Position numbers and translations under genes: made by a program
The notes under the pieces: model-generated
Databases searched by the model: none
What the model was told of the DNA's origin: nothing
Seen by the model: the letters and a program-made list of their open reading frames with translations, nothing else
Source of the DNA: an uncultured Eubacteriales bacterium
GTDB taxonomy: Bacteria > Bacillota > Clostridia > Oscillospirales > CAG-272
Direction: 5' to 3'
DNA length: 64,000 bases
NCBI GenBank assembly: GCA_934393265.1
Contig: CAKRQL010000020.1
Location: 1-64,000 of the forward strand
Part shown: one piece after another, positions 24,815-35,700 of the stretch
How positions within the stretch are numbered: position 1 is the stretch's first letter
Layout of the letters: every line of letters begins with the position of its first letter

Positions 24815-27800
24815 ATGGCAAGAATTTCGGCAATCATACGCGAGGACGCGGAGTTTTCCGGGGCAGAGGAGCTCATTCTTCGTGAGTCTCTCTCGCCGGA
24901 GCCGCTGCCCGCGGCGATAAACGGATTAACCTTTGGGGCGCAGACCCATTTTATCGCCGAGACGGTGCGGGATCTGCGCGCGGCGGGGAGACCTGCGGCG
25001 CTGATAATCACCCCGGGGCAGGACGAGGCGGCGCGCCTCTCCGGTGAGCTCTGCTCGCTCGGGCTTTCGGCTCCGGTCTACCGGACGCGCGACTTTGTTT
25101 TTCATAATGTGGCGGCATCTCACGACGGCGAGCGGGAGAGGCTGTCTCTGCTCTCCGCTCTTTCGGGCGGGGGGCTTGACTGCGTTGTGACGACGCCCGC
25201 CGCCGCCCTCGGCTATACCATGCCGCGGGGGAGACTGCTTGCCGCCGGAATTTCCGTATCGGAGGGTGACACCATACCGCCGGAGGAGCTGTGCTCCCGA
25301 CTTCTCTCAATGGGCTACGCCCGCGTCGACACGGTCGAGAGCGCGGGGCAGCTTGCCATGCGGGGCGGAATTGTCGATGTTTTTCCGGACGCGGAAAATG
25401 AACCGGTAAGAATAGAATTTTTCGGCGACGAGATAGACCGCATGGTGTATTTTGACGCCTTGACACAGAGAGTTACCGGAAAGTGCCCGCACGTCTCGAT
25501 TCTCCCCGCGACGGAGGTGATAGCCGACGCCGGAGCACGCACGGAGCTTGTGCAGGCTCTTGATAAGCTCATCGGGGCGGCGGGGGGCGCGACAAAGGAA
25601 AAGCTGAAGGCAGAGAAAAAAATCGCGGAGTCGGATCTCCCGCTTGACTTCCGCGACCGCTTCTTCGGGCTCATTTACCGCGAGCGCGAAAATCTTCTCA
25701 CCTATTCGGAGGGAGAGGACGGAGGCAGGGGGCTTGCCGTTTTCATACTCGGTACGTCGGCTGTGCGTGATGCGGTGAAGTCCGCGACACAGGCGGCGGA
25801 GGACGAGAGAAAAAGCCTTGTATCGGCGGGGCTTGTGACCGATGGGGCGGCAGAGTATTCCGCCGGGGCGGCGGAGTGGAACGCCTTTGTAAAGCGTCAC
25901 TTTGTCTGTCACATGAACCCGTTTTCCGGCGGAATGGGGAGCATGAGGCTCTCCGGGCTTTTCGGTTTCCGCTGTCGGAGGACGGTCTCCTACGGGAAGA
26001 ACTATTCGCTCCTCACCGACGAGCTGACCCAGTACCGCGATATGCTCTATCGAACGGTGCTTCTGACAGAGGGGCGCACGGGGGTTGACTCGCTCGTCTC
26101 ATCGCTCACCGACGACGGCATAAAGTGCATACCCGTGTACGATTTTTGTGCGTTTGATATGGATAAGCTGCCAGCCGGTACGGTCGCCGTCACGGTCGGA
26201 ACTGTATCCGAGGGGTACGAGCTTCTTTCGGCGCGCGCCGCGCTCCTCACAATGGCTGAGGATGAGGGGGCTCGGGTCATGGCATATCGCCGCGCCCGCC
26301 GCCGGAGCGCCGAGGCGAGAAAATCCTCGGAGCGGCTGATGAGCTACGCCGACCTCTCGGTCGGGGACTACGTCGTCCACTCAAATTACGGAATAGGAAA
26401 ATTCCTCGGGATAAACACCGTTTCGATTGACGGTACCATCAAGGATTATATCACCATACAGTATGCCGGGACGGACAGACTTTTCGTCCCCTGCGACAGG
26501 CTTGAATACATAGGAAAATACATCGGCGCAAGGGACAAGGACGGAGAGGTGAAGCTCTCCAAAATGGGCGGTGCCGAGTGGCAGAGGCAGAAGAGCCGGG
26601 CAAAGAGCGCGGCAAAGGATATAGCCAAGGACTTAATACGCATATATGCCGAAAGACAGCGCACCCCCGGCTTTGCATTTCCCCCCACCTCCGAAATGGA
26701 GGAGGAGTTTGATGCGGCGTTCGGCTACCCGGAGACGGAGTCACAGCTGCGGGCTATCGACGAGATACGGCGGGATATGTGCCGCCCCGTGCCAATGAAC
26801 CGCCTGCTCTGCGGGGACGTCGGCTTCGGAAAGACGGAGGTCGCGCTCCGCGCCGCGTTCAAGGCGGTCCTCGCCGGAAAGCAGGTCGCCGTCCTCGTCC
26901 CGACGACAATACTCGCCCTCCAGCACTATGAGACCGTACTCTCGCGTATGCGCGGGTACCCCGTGACCGTCGAGATGATATCAAGGTTCCGCACTCCTAA
27001 AGCACAGGCGGATATACTTAAACGTGTCGCTGAGGGGAAAACAGATATACTGATAGGCACACATAAGCTGCTTTCAAAGAAAATAGTATTCCGTGACCTC
27101 GGGCTTCTTATAGTTGACGAGGAACAGAGATTCGGCGTCTCGCAGAAGGAAAAACTAAAGGAAATGTCAACAAATATTGACGTTCTGACGCTTACAGCGA
27201 CCCCGATACCGCGAACTCTCAATATGGCCATGAACGGTATATGCGATATGTCGATACTCGAGGAGGCGCCGGGGGAGAGGCACCCCGTGCAGACCTATGT
27301 TCTCGAGCACGACGACGCGACAATAGAGGACGCCATCAGGCGTGAGCTTTCGCGCGGGGGACAGGTTTTCTATCTTTATAACAGGATAGAGGATATTGAC
27401 GTAATAGCGACAAGGCTGAACCGGGCTATTCCCTCGGCGCGTATCGCCGTTGCGCACGGACGAATGGACCGCGAGGAGATAGAGGATATCTGGCAGGGGC
27501 TCGTCCGCGGGGAGGTCGACGTTCTGGTCTCGACCTCGATAATAGAGACGGGAATAGACCTGCCGAACGCGAACACACTTATAATAGAGAATGCCGACCG
27601 CTTCGGGCTCTCACAGTTGCATCAGTTGCGCGGGCGGGTCGGACGGAGCTCACGACAGGCGTATGCCTACTTTACCTACCGCCCGGGCAAGGCACTCTCG
27701 GAGGTCGCGGAAAAGCGTCTCCGCGCAATACGCGAATATGCAGAGTTCGGCGCCGGGTTCAAGATAGCACTGCGCGACATGGAGATACGCGGGGCGGGAA

Positions 27801-28384
27801 ACCTCCTCGGCGCGGAACAGCACGGATATATAGAGTCCGTCGGGTATGACCTATATGTAAAGCTCCTGAACGAGGCTGTCCTCGAGGAGCAGGGAAAGAG
27901 CGCGGCACCCCTCCCGGAGTGCAACGTGGATATAAAGGTTACGGCACATATACCCGGGTCGTATATCTCAACATCCTCCGGAAGAATGGAGATGTACAAG
28001 AAAATATCCCTTATAGCCTCGGAGGAGGACTTCTCGGATGTCCTCGACGAGATGATAGACAGATACGGAGAGCCTCCACGGGAGACCACGCGGCTCTGCA
28101 CCGTTGCACTTATCCGCGCATACGGTATACGGAGCGGGATAAGCCGGGTAGAGGCGAGAGCCGAGACGCTGAAGCTCTATACCGACAAGCCGTCGCTCGA
28201 GGGCTTTGCCGCGGTGTCCTCCCGTTTTCCGGGGACGCGGCTTGTAACAAGCGAGCAGTCGACCTACGCCGCCTACCGCCTGCCAAAGTCGGCGGACGGG
28301 CTGAATACGGCAAAGGCAATGCTTGAGATATATGTAAAATACGCCGGGAAAAGCACCGGCGACGGAGGGGAGGATAACAAATGA
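24815..28384 (+). CDS. mfd: Transcription-repair coupling factor Mfd
   Basis: DNA translocase that removes stalled RNA polymerase and recruits UvrA. The 1,189-residue protein has a UvrB-like N-terminal module and the RNA polymerase interaction region (VHSNYGIGKFLGI...DRLFVPCDRL). A RecG-like motor follows, with Walker A GDVGFGKT near residue 667, DEEQRFGV near 767 and TATPIPRTLNMAM. The C-terminal part (PLPECNVDIKVTAHIP) is the regulatory domain. Full length and intact. Its stop overlaps the next start in ATGA. Confidence 0.97.
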   Translation: MARISAIIREDAEFSGAEELILRESLSPEPLPAAINGLTFGAQTHFIAETVRDLRAAGRPAALIITPGQDEAARLSGELCSLGLSAPVYRTRDFVFHNVAASHDGERERLSLLSALSGGGLDCVVTTPAAALGYTMPRGRLLAAGISVSEGDTIPPEELCSRLLSMGYARVDTVESAGQLAMRGGIVDVFPDAENEPVRIEFFGDEIDRMVYFDALTQRVTGKCPHVSILPATEVIADAGARTELVQALDKLIGAAGGATKEKLKAEKKIAESDLPLDFRDRFFGLIYRERENLLTYSEGEDGGRGLAVFILGTSAVRDAVKSATQAAEDERKSLVSAGLVTDGAAEYSAGAAEWNAFVKRHFVCHMNPFSGGMGSMRLSGLFGFRCRRTVSYGKNYSLLTDELTQYRDMLYRTVLLTEGRTGVDSLVSSLTDDGIKCIPVYDFCAFDMDKLPAGTVAVTVGTVSEGYELLSARAALLTMAEDEGARVMAYRRARRRSAEARKSSERLMSYADLSVGDYVVHSNYGIGKFLGINTVSIDGTIKDYITIQYAGTDRLFVPCDRLEYIGKYIGARDKDGEVKLSKMGGAEWQRQKSRAKSAAKDIAKDLIRIYAERQRTPGFAFPPTSEMEEEFDAAFGYPETESQLRAIDEIRRDMCRPVPMNRLLCGDVGFGKTEVALRAAFKAVLAGKQVAVLVPTTILALQHYETVLSRMRGYPVTVEMISRFRTPKAQADILKRVAEGKTDILIGTHKLLSKKIVFRDLGLLIVDEEQRFGVSQKEKLKEMSTNIDVLTLTATPIPRTLNMAMNGICDMSILEEAPGERHPVQTYVLEHDDATIEDAIRRELSRGGQVFYLYNRIEDIDVIATRLNRAIPSARIAVAHGRMDREEIEDIWQGLVRGEVDVLVSTSIIETGIDLPNANTLIIENADRFGLSQLHQLRGRVGRSSRQAYAYFTYRPGKALSEVAEKRLRAIREYAEFGAGFKIALRDMEIRGAGNLLGAEQHGYIESVGYDLYVKLLNEAVLEEQGKSAAPLPECNVDIKVTAHIPGSYISTSSGRMEMYKKISLIASEEDFSDVLDEMIDRYGEPPRETTRLCTVALIRAYGIRSGISRVEARAETLKLYTDKPSLEGFAAVSSRFPGTRLVTSEQSTYAAYRLPKSADGLNTAKAMLEIYVKYAGKSTGDGGEDNK

Positions 28385-29619
28385 AAAACGGCAAAAACGA
28401 TACACGAATAGCCACATCCGGCGACAAAAGCGGTAAAAACACGAAGAAGCTGCTTATTATTGTCGTCTCGGCGCTCCTTGCCGCCGTTATTATATTTCTC
28501 GCCGTGCTTCTGACGGTCTCCGCCGTCCGCGACTCGCTCTCTGTCGTGCGCTATTCCGGCGTGCGGATAGGGGAGGGGGAGGCTAAGTATTTCGCCTCGT
28601 ATTACAAGTACCGCTATATTACCTCACTGCGCTCCTCCGGTATCGACGCCTACGACACGGAGGAGTTCTGGGAGAGAAAATCGGAGAGCGGGGAGAGCTA
28701 CGGCGCGCTCCTCTCTGCCGGGGCTCTTGACTTTATGAAGGAGCTCTGCGCCCGTGCCTCTCTGTTTGAATCGCAGTCGTCGCTTACCTCCGACGACAAG
28801 GAAGCAATAAACAAAAACGTACAGGACGTGCTCGATTACCGCGCTGACGGCAGCCGCGATAAATTCAATGAAATGGCGGCGGAGTACGGCTTTGATTACG
28901 GTGACCTTCTGAATTGCGCGACGCTCATGTACAAGGCGGCAAAGGCAAAATCCCGTCTCTTCGGCGAGGGGGGCGCGGCGATGTACGCCCTGCCGGATGC
29001 GTGCTCCGACTTCCTTGCAAATTACTCGCACGTAAGGCTTCTCATTATCAGAACAGAGGACAAGTTCCTCCTTGACGAGAACGGAAACCGGATAAAGGAC
29101 GAGGACGGGAACGACGCGACAGCGGCTCTTACCGACTACGAAAAGGCGGAGAGACAGGCACGGATATCCGAGATACGCACTCTCATTGACGCATACCGCA
29201 ATGACGGCGAGATGAAGATGAGCGAGGTGTCATTCAAAAATTATATAGAGAAGTGGGGAGAGGGAGACAGCAAGGTAACCGACGGCTATTACTTCCTTGA
29301 CGGGAGCTCGTATACAAAGGAATTCTCGGAGACGCTCCCGGATATTGTCACCGCCTCGCTTGAAATGAAGGTCGGGGAGTACGGCGAGGTCGCGCTCCCG
29401 TTCGGGGTCTGCTTTATCTATCGGGCAGAGCCTGCGGCTGCCGCCTATACAAACCAGGACGCGGGCTGGTGCTTTGAGGATTTTTACACCCTCGCCGCGG
29501 ACTACACGCTCTCAAAAATGGTCTCGGAGCTCACGCCGGACGTCGTCGTGACCGAGCGGATAAAAAACATAGATTTCGTAAAAATCCCATATAATTACGA
29601 GCTTGTCGTGAGGTACTGA
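28381..29619 (+). CDS. Membrane-anchored PrsA/SurA-like folding factor (putative)
   Basis: The 412-residue protein has one N-terminal membrane segment (about 23-48) and an extracytoplasmic region rich in helices. The helical layout (GEGEAKYFASYYKYRY..., long charged helices) and its place directly after mfd match the peptidyl-prolyl isomerase/SurA N-terminal-like proteins often found there in Clostridia. I see no clear parvulin catalytic motif, so it may be chaperone-only. GGAGGGGAGG precedes the ATG by 7 bases, and the start overlaps the mfd stop. If it is a surface-protein foldase it could serve the large secreted proteins encoded from 32.7 kb on; that link is inferred. Confidence 0.6.
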   Translation: MKNGKNDTRIATSGDKSGKNTKKLLIIVVSALLAAVIIFLAVLLTVSAVRDSLSVVRYSGVRIGEGEAKYFASYYKYRYITSLRSSGIDAYDTEEFWERKSESGESYGALLSAGALDFMKELCARASLFESQSSLTSDDKEAINKNVQDVLDYRADGSRDKFNEMAAEYGFDYGDLLNCATLMYKAAKAKSRLFGEGGAAMYALPDACSDFLANYSHVRLLIIRTEDKFLLDENGNRIKDEDGNDATAALTDYEKAERQARISEIRTLIDAYRNDGEMKMSEVSFKNYIEKWGEGDSKVTDGYYFLDGSSYTKEFSETLPDIVTASLEMKVGEYGEVALPFGVCFIYRAEPAAAAYTNQDAGWCFEDFYTLAADYTLSKMVSELTPDVVVTERIKNIDFVKIPYNYELVVRY

Positions 29620-30557
29620 TGACTGTCTTTCTTACCGCGCTGATTGCCGTTGCGGTCCTGCTGCTTGCAGCCGTGCCGGGCTATGCGCTGATAAAATTCC
29701 GGGCTATCCCGGAGGCTTCGATTCCGTCTCTTTCAAAAATTCTTATCTATATCTGCCAGCCGTGTCTCGTTGTGTACAGCTTCACGAGCACCGAGTGTAC
29801 GCCGGAGAAGCTATGGCATGTCGGAATATTCGCCGTTCTCTGCCTTGCGCTGAATATTTTCATGCTCGGCGCGGTGTACCTTATACTCCGGAGAAAATGC
29901 GAGGCACCGGAATACAGGATAGCGACGGTAGCCTGCGTTTTCGGAAACTGTGCCTTCTTCGGAATACCGATAATAGAGGCACTGATGCCGGAGCGGGCGG
30001 CGGATCTCATAATCTTTACAACCGTTTATGCGACGGTTATGAATATCCTCGGCTGGACGGTAGGCTCCGCGATTATCGCACGGGACAGAAAATACATGAG
30101 TATCAGGAAGATATTCATAAACCCGGTTGTTTTCGGACTTATAGTCGCGCTTATACTGTTTATAGGAAAAATACCCGTCAACGCAAGCCTTGACAGCATG
30201 ATTGCCGCAACAGCGAGAATGGCGACCCCGCTCTCAATGATGATAATGGGAATGAGGCTCGCCACCGTGAATATAAAAAAGGTTCTTACGAACCCGCGCA
30301 TGTATATGTCGATATTCGTAAAGCAGATAATAATGCCCCTGACAGCCTTTCTCACGGTTTATTTTCTGCCGGTAGACGCGGATATAAAGCGGGTGTTCTT
30401 CATCACCTGCGCGTGCCCCGTCGCGTCGGTGGTGCTCAACTACTCCGAGCTTGTCGGGGCGGGGCAGGATGACGCCGCCGCCACCGTCCTCTGCGGCACG
30501 GCGATGAGCGTCCTGACACTGCCGCTGATGATGCTCCTTTACCCGCTGATTGTGTAG
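29619..30557 (+). CDS. AEC family (auxin efflux carrier-type) transporter
   Basis: The 312-residue polytopic membrane protein has about ten hydrophobic segments. Family-typical features are LSKILIYICQPCLVVYSF near the N-terminus, FGNCAFFGIPIIEALMP and the C-terminal TCACPVASVVLNYSELVG. Bacterial members export or import small carboxylates such as malate; the substrate here is unknown. Its start overlaps the previous stop in TGATG, so mfd, the folding-factor gene and this gene form a coupled unit. Confidence 0.92.
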   Translation: MTVFLTALIAVAVLLLAAVPGYALIKFRAIPEASIPSLSKILIYICQPCLVVYSFTSTECTPEKLWHVGIFAVLCLALNIFMLGAVYLILRRKCEAPEYRIATVACVFGNCAFFGIPIIEALMPERAADLIIFTTVYATVMNILGWTVGSAIIARDRKYMSIRKIFINPVVFGLIVALILFIGKIPVNASLDSMIAATARMATPLSMMIMGMRLATVNIKKVLTNPRMYMSIFVKQIIMPLTAFLTVYFLPVDADIKRVFFITCACPVASVVLNYSELVGAGQDDAAATVLCGTAMSVLTLPLMMLLYPLIV

Positions 30558-30682
30558 TGCAGGGGCAAAGGAAGCACCGGAAGCAAAATTACAGCAACGA
30601 AAAAACGGAGTGCCGGAAAATGATACACGGGGCGGCACGTTGCACATCAAATCAAAGAAAAAACACTTTTGGAGCCTGAAAT

Positions 30683-30985
30683 ATGAGCGATACAAATGAC
30701 AAAAAACTCCTTGATGACGCGCGGGAGGAGATAAACCGTATAGACAGCGAGATGGCGCGACTGTTTCTTCGCAGAATGAGGGCTGTCGCCCTTGTCGCGG
30801 AATATAAACGCGCGGAGGGGGTGGCAGTATATGACCCGGAGCGCGAGCGGCAGGTGATAGAGCGGAACTCCGCCCTCGTTCCAGAGGACATGAGAGAGTA
30901 TTACGCCGCCTATCAGAACGGGGTAATGAGCGTCTCCCGTATGTATCAGGAAAGACTTCTGTCAGCCGGAAAAGCCGATAAATAA
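30683..30985 (+). CDS. Chorismate mutase (AroQ class)
   Basis: The 100-residue stand-alone enzyme converts chorismate to prephenate for phenylalanine and tyrosine synthesis. The all-helical AroQ pattern is clear: INRIDSEMARLFLRRMRAVALVAEYKR, then a Tyr-Asp-Pro-x-Arg-Glu stretch (VYDPERERQVI) and a third helix. GGAG lies 8 bases before the ATG. No other shikimate genes are nearby. The 125-base gap before it shows no clear promoter. Confidence 0.93.
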   Translation: MSDTNDKKLLDDAREEINRIDSEMARLFLRRMRAVALVAEYKRAEGVAVYDPERERQVIERNSALVPEDMREYYAAYQNGVMSVSRMYQERLLSAGKADK

Positions 30986-31048
30986 GGCAAAATGTAAATA
31001 AAACATAGCAAAACCGTAACATTCGCATGTAAAACGGAGGTTAAACTT

Positions 31049-32083
31049 ATGAACATGAGTACCGAAAAGAAGGAATTTGACGTTCTCTCACTCGGAGAGA
31101 TACTTCTGCGTCTCTCCCCGCCGAATGACGAGAGACTTGTGCGGGGGGATGTGCTCCGCAAGCAGACGGGCGGCGCGGAGCTGAATGTCGCGTCCGGCAT
31201 CGCTATGCTCGGTCTGCGCACCGGGATTATCTCGAAAATACCGGATAACGACATCGGATATTTCGTAAAGAATTATATACGTTTCTGCGGGGTAAGCGAC
31301 GACTATCTGATATATGACAAATCGCCGGATACCCGCCTCGGCATCTATTATTACGAGAACGGCGCGTCGCCGAGAAAGCCGGCGATAATATACGACAGGA
31401 GAAATTCCTCGATACATTCCCTGAACATTCAGGACCTGCCGGAGGACATATACGGAAAGACGAGGTGCTTCAACACCTCCGGCATTACTCTTGCTCTCGG
31501 CAGCGAGGTGCGCGAGTGCGCTATACGGATGATCCGCCGCTTTAAGGAGGCGGGCGCGCTCATATCCTTCGATGTCAACTTCCGCGCGAATCTCTGGAGC
31601 GGGCAGGAGGCGAGAGAGTGCATAGAGCGGATACTCCCCTACGTCGATATATTCTTCTGCTCGGAGGACACCGCACGCCTGACATTCGGAAAGACCGGCA
31701 CGGCGCGGGAGATGATGAAGAGCTTTACCGAGGAATACCCGATATCAATTGTAGCTTCGACACAGCGCATAGTCCACAGCCCGAAGCGGCACACCTTCGG
31801 CTCGGTTATCTACGACGCCCGCGAGGACAAATTCTATGAGGAGGAGCCCTACCGCGATATAGAGGTCGTCGACAGGATAGGGAGCGGAGACGCCTATATT
31901 TCCGGCGTGCTTTACGGTCTGCTCGCTCATAACGGGGACTGCCGCCGCGCGCTCGAATACGGAAATGCGTACAGCTCTATGAAGAATACCATTCCCGGCG
32001 ACCTCCCGTCTTGCAATCTCGAGGAGACCGACAGGGTGATAAGACAGCATAAATCTGCCGACGGGCTCGAGATGATACGGTAA
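31049..32083 (+). CDS. PfkB family sugar kinase, 2-keto-3-deoxygluconate kinase-like
   Basis: The 344-residue ribokinase-fold enzyme has an N-terminal sugar-binding segment FDVLSLGEILLRLSP, GGAELNVASGIAMLGL and a C-terminal anion hole and catalytic base region VVDRIGSGDAYISGVLYGLL. Length and these segments are closest to KDG kinases, but no uronate-pathway gene is adjacent to support the substrate. GGAGG stands before the ATG. A strong terminator follows. Confidence 0.88.
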   Translation: MNMSTEKKEFDVLSLGEILLRLSPPNDERLVRGDVLRKQTGGAELNVASGIAMLGLRTGIISKIPDNDIGYFVKNYIRFCGVSDDYLIYDKSPDTRLGIYYYENGASPRKPAIIYDRRNSSIHSLNIQDLPEDIYGKTRCFNTSGITLALGSEVRECAIRMIRRFKEAGALISFDVNFRANLWSGQEARECIERILPYVDIFFCSEDTARLTFGKTGTAREMMKSFTEEYPISIVASTQRIVHSPKRHTFGSVIYDAREDKFYEEEPYRDIEVVDRIGSGDAYISGVLYGLLAHNGDCRRALEYGNAYSSMKNTIPGDLPSCNLEETDRVIRQHKSADGLEMIR

Positions 32084-32162
32084 CGCAGGGCAGCCCGTCG
32101 CCCGCATTGCGGTATGACAAAAAAATACGCGGCATAAAGTCTTTTTTCGGGTGACAATCAAC

Positions 32163-32205
32163 GGCGGTCTTTTGTTTACCATAGTGTAGCGGAGACCGCC
32201 TTTTT
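32163..32205 (+). terminator. Terminator after the sugar kinase gene
   Basis: GGCGGTCT (32163-32170) pairs with AGACCGCC (32193-32200) and is followed by five T residues. Confidence 0.8.
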
Positions 32206-32561
32206 CTGTTCTTTTTTGTACAGCGGGGGAAAATGCCCGCCACGGTTCTGCACACTTTTATCCCGCCGGAATTTCGCTTTCACAAATTTTCCTACCTATT
32301 ATTAATATCGTGCGCGCATCGCGGGCGCGCGATGCTCTTTTATGCGACGATTTGACTTTATCATGGCACAGTGAAAGCAAAATGAATATTTTTTGCATAT
32401 ATGCGAAAAGAGACAAACGGTGAGGAGCCGTACACAATTGGGATACAGAAATGTTACATCTGTGCCTCAATATGGAAAATGCGGTTCGGTTTGTTATATG
32501 TACAGTGTCGGAATATGAATTAAGGGGCATTAATTTCTCCGAAATATGTGGAATATGACAA
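32206..32561. other. Gene-free AT-rich spacer with hairpins
   Basis: No supported gene on either strand. Two hairpins stand out: GCGGG/CCCGC near 32222-32239, and a perfect 8-bp stem GCATCGCG/CGCGATGC with loop GGCG at 32316-32335 followed by TCTTTT. GGCACAGTGAAA at 32365-32376 repeats the junction sequence of the hairpin element at 12935-12946, suggesting a decayed copy. The composition is clearly more AT-rich than the flanking genes. Confidence 0.6.
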
Positions 32562-32590
32562 TTGACAGCCAGAGTGAAAATCCTTATAAT
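32562..32590 (+). promoter_or_regulatory. Perfect consensus promoter of the giant LRR gene
   Basis: TTGACA (32562-32567), 17-bp spacer, TATAAT (32585-32590). The leader of about 115 nt contains a direct repeat (TTCCATCT...ACCCTGC at 32633-32648 and 32663-32682) and a GCGC-TTCG-GCGC tetraloop hairpin (32681-32692) just before GGAGG. Confidence 0.9.
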
Positions 32591-32712
32591 ATTTATATTA
32601 AATGGAGCGACAGACTTTTTTACCTGCGATAATTCCATCTGACCCTGCAATTTTTGTCCCTGTTCCATCTTTTTAACCCTGCGCTTCGGCGCGAAATTCG
32701 GAGGAAATAACT

Positions 32713-35700
32713 ATGAAAACGAAATCACTAAGGTTTCTCGTCGTCCTCCTCGTCCTTTTCTGTGTGCTGGCGACTGTCCTCACATCCTGCAAGGACGACA
32801 AAAAGGACGTGCTCCCCGATGCGGGAGAGGAGGCGGGCGTATATTGGTTTATGCCCGACACCGGAGAAGAATACCTTCTGACCCTCGGGGGAAAGAGCGC
32901 CTACTCTCTTGCGCTTGACGGCAAGACGGAGAGCGGAAGCTACACCCTCGACGGAGAAAAGCTCACGCTCACCTATGGTGAGAACACGCACTCCGCAACC
33001 TACGGCGGAAACGAGATTGTTCTTGACATTGACGGCGCGAAGCTTCGTTTTCAGAAACGAATTACATATACCGTCTCCTTTGACTCCCTCGGCGGAAGTG
33101 ACGTCGCGGATATGAAGGTGACGAACGGAAAGAGTTTCGCAAGACCTGCCGACCCCACCCGCGACGGGTACGTGTTCCTCGGCTGGTACAGTGACGCGGA
33201 GTACAAGGTGCCGTTTCTCTTTGACGCGACGCCGGTTACGTCCGACCTGACCCTGCGTGCGCGCTGGGCAGCTCTCTCTGCGGACAATCACGAATACAGA
33301 ATAGACTTTGAGCTCGGATACGGCGCGGCGAACCCGTCTGCGACCTATACCGTCGGCGGCAAGCTCTGGAACGCGCCTGCTCCGACCCGCGACGGCTATA
33401 AATTCGTCGGTTGGTGGATATCCTCCCGCAACGAGGCAGGAAAGCTCACGTACAGATTTACCGAGGGGACGGAGACCTCCGGCACGGTATTCAATGCCGA
33501 TACGACCCTCTTCGCGGTATGGCAGTCCGCCTCCGCCGCCTGCGACGTTCCGGCTCTCAGCGTAATTGACGGCGTCGCAAGCTGGGATAAGGTAAACGCA
33601 ACGGCATACCTTGTCACCGTGACCGCTCCCGACGGAACGGTTATTGTCGACGCACAGCGCACGACCACGACAAGCCTCAGGCTCACTCTTACCGACGCCG
33701 GGGACTACACCGTCGGGGTAACGGCTGTTGACGCGGGCGGAAACGCTCTTGCCGACACCGCAGTCAGAACATATACCAACCGCGGTCTTGACCGCGTCGG
33801 CGGCTTCACCGTAATCGACCCGTCCGTGCTTACCTTCAGGGGTGTTGCCGGTGCGACGAAGTATTATATAACCGTCGAGTGCGGAAATGAGCTCCATGCT
33901 CATGAGATGTTCGACAACGGAAGCGCTCTCTACTTCAACTTCGCGAACTGCGAGATGAAGAAGGGCGGAATAGTCTTTACCGTCACCGCGACGGCAGACG
34001 GCTATGCCTCCTCCGTGGCTAAATTCACATACGAAAGAAATCTCGACGCCGTCACGGGTCTTGCGACCTCGGGCGAGCTCCTCACATGGAACACCGTTGA
34101 CGGTGCGACAACGTACCTTGTCACCGCAGACGGAAAGACCTATACGGTTCTCGGAACCTCGTTCTCCCTCTCGGCTCTCGCCGACGGAGAGCACGTATTC
34201 TCGGTTGTCGCGGCGGCACACGGCTATAATTCCTCCGCGGCGGCAGAGCTCTCCGTAACAAAAAAGACCCCGGCTCTCCCGGAGAACGTCCGCCTTGTCG
34301 GAACAGTCCTTACGTGGGATGCAATCCCCGGCGCGACCTCCTATGAGCTGAAGCTCGGCGATACCGTTCTCACGGTAGAGGAGGGCAAGACCTCCGTTGA
34401 CCTCGCCGGAGCCGCTGAATTTACCGAGGGCGCGGAATACGCCCTGACCTTCAGGGTGAGGGGCGCTGTGGGCTCTGCCGAAAAGGTGTTTAAGCTCCGC
34501 TACAACGCGCTTTCTTCTCTCGGCTATTCAGCGGGCAGACTGACGTGGAACAATGTCATAGGCGCGCTTTACTACGAGGTCAGGATGAACGGTGAGATAA
34601 TCGATACCGTCGAGGGCGATGCGTATCTCGATATAACCACCTTCAAAAAATCCGGCGGGAACACGCTCGCCGTCCGCTTCTTCAACGGCGATTACTTCTC
34701 CGAGTGGTCGGAGCTCTCCGTCACCGCGCACAGGGTTGTCCTTGACGGCAGAGGCGGAAATTACACGGAGACGCTTTACAAGGCTGTCGGCGATCCGATA
34801 GTTCTCCCCGAGCTCACAAGAACAGGCTACAACTTCTCCGCCTGGTATAATCTTCCCGGAGGAGCAGATGCCAACGGAAGAAAATACTCCGACACCTACT
34901 ACGTAGAGTCGGGCGAGACCGTGCTCTACGCTTACTACACTCCGAAAGAGTACAGAATAATATACAGCAACGACGGCAACACCGATAAGACCGGAACCGT
35001 ACTCTACGGCAGAGATTATAAGCTCGATGTACCCGAGGCTCCCTCGGCTACCATGGCGTTCGGCGGCTGGTATTCGGCTCCGTACGGCTCGGGTATCGCT
35101 TACACCGACGCATACGGAAACTCGCTTGCGCCCTGGGCATACACAGACGACGATATAACCGTGTATGCGTTCTGGGTTGATATGACCCTCCGCTATGACA
35201 GGACTGCAAACGGCTATGCGGTCTCCGCCGGCTCGAGAATAAGCCTCGTCTCTTCGGTAACCGTCCCCGCAAAGGTCGGCGGACTTCCTGTTACCGAGAT
35301 AGTGAGCGGCGCGTTCGGCGACTGCGAGGCCCTTGTTGAAATAAGACTTCCCGACACTCTCACGAGAGTTGCGGAGACCGCGTTCTCCGGCTGTAAGAGC
35401 CTCCGCGCCATCACCGTTTATGAGACCGGTGAGGAGAAGTCCCCGAGATATTCCTCGGCTGACGGCGTCCTCTTCGACAGCGGAGCGAGCGATGACCGTC
35501 ATGCTCCCCGCCCGGTGCTCATGCCCGTGGCAAAGACCGGAGCATATACCGTTCCCGCCGGCGTTGACGTGATACCGCGCTCGGCATTCGCGGGCTCAAA
35601 ACTCTCGAAGATAGTAATCCCGACGAGCGTTCGCGAGATAGGCACAGAGGCGTTTGCAAACTGCACGCTCCTCACCTCCGTGGTATTTGAAAATGCAGGG

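Noticed and set aside
32258..32668. Minus-strand frame of 136 codons in the intergenic spacer
   Set aside because: No ribosome site, no recognisable features, and it spans the consensus promoter of the giant LRR gene.
32728..34221. Long open frame (497 codons) on the minus strand opposite the giant LRR gene
   Set aside because: It is a shadow of the GC-rich codon pattern of the plus-strand gene; no ribosome site, no family features, and similar frames occur opposite 34528-35502 and 38041-39432.
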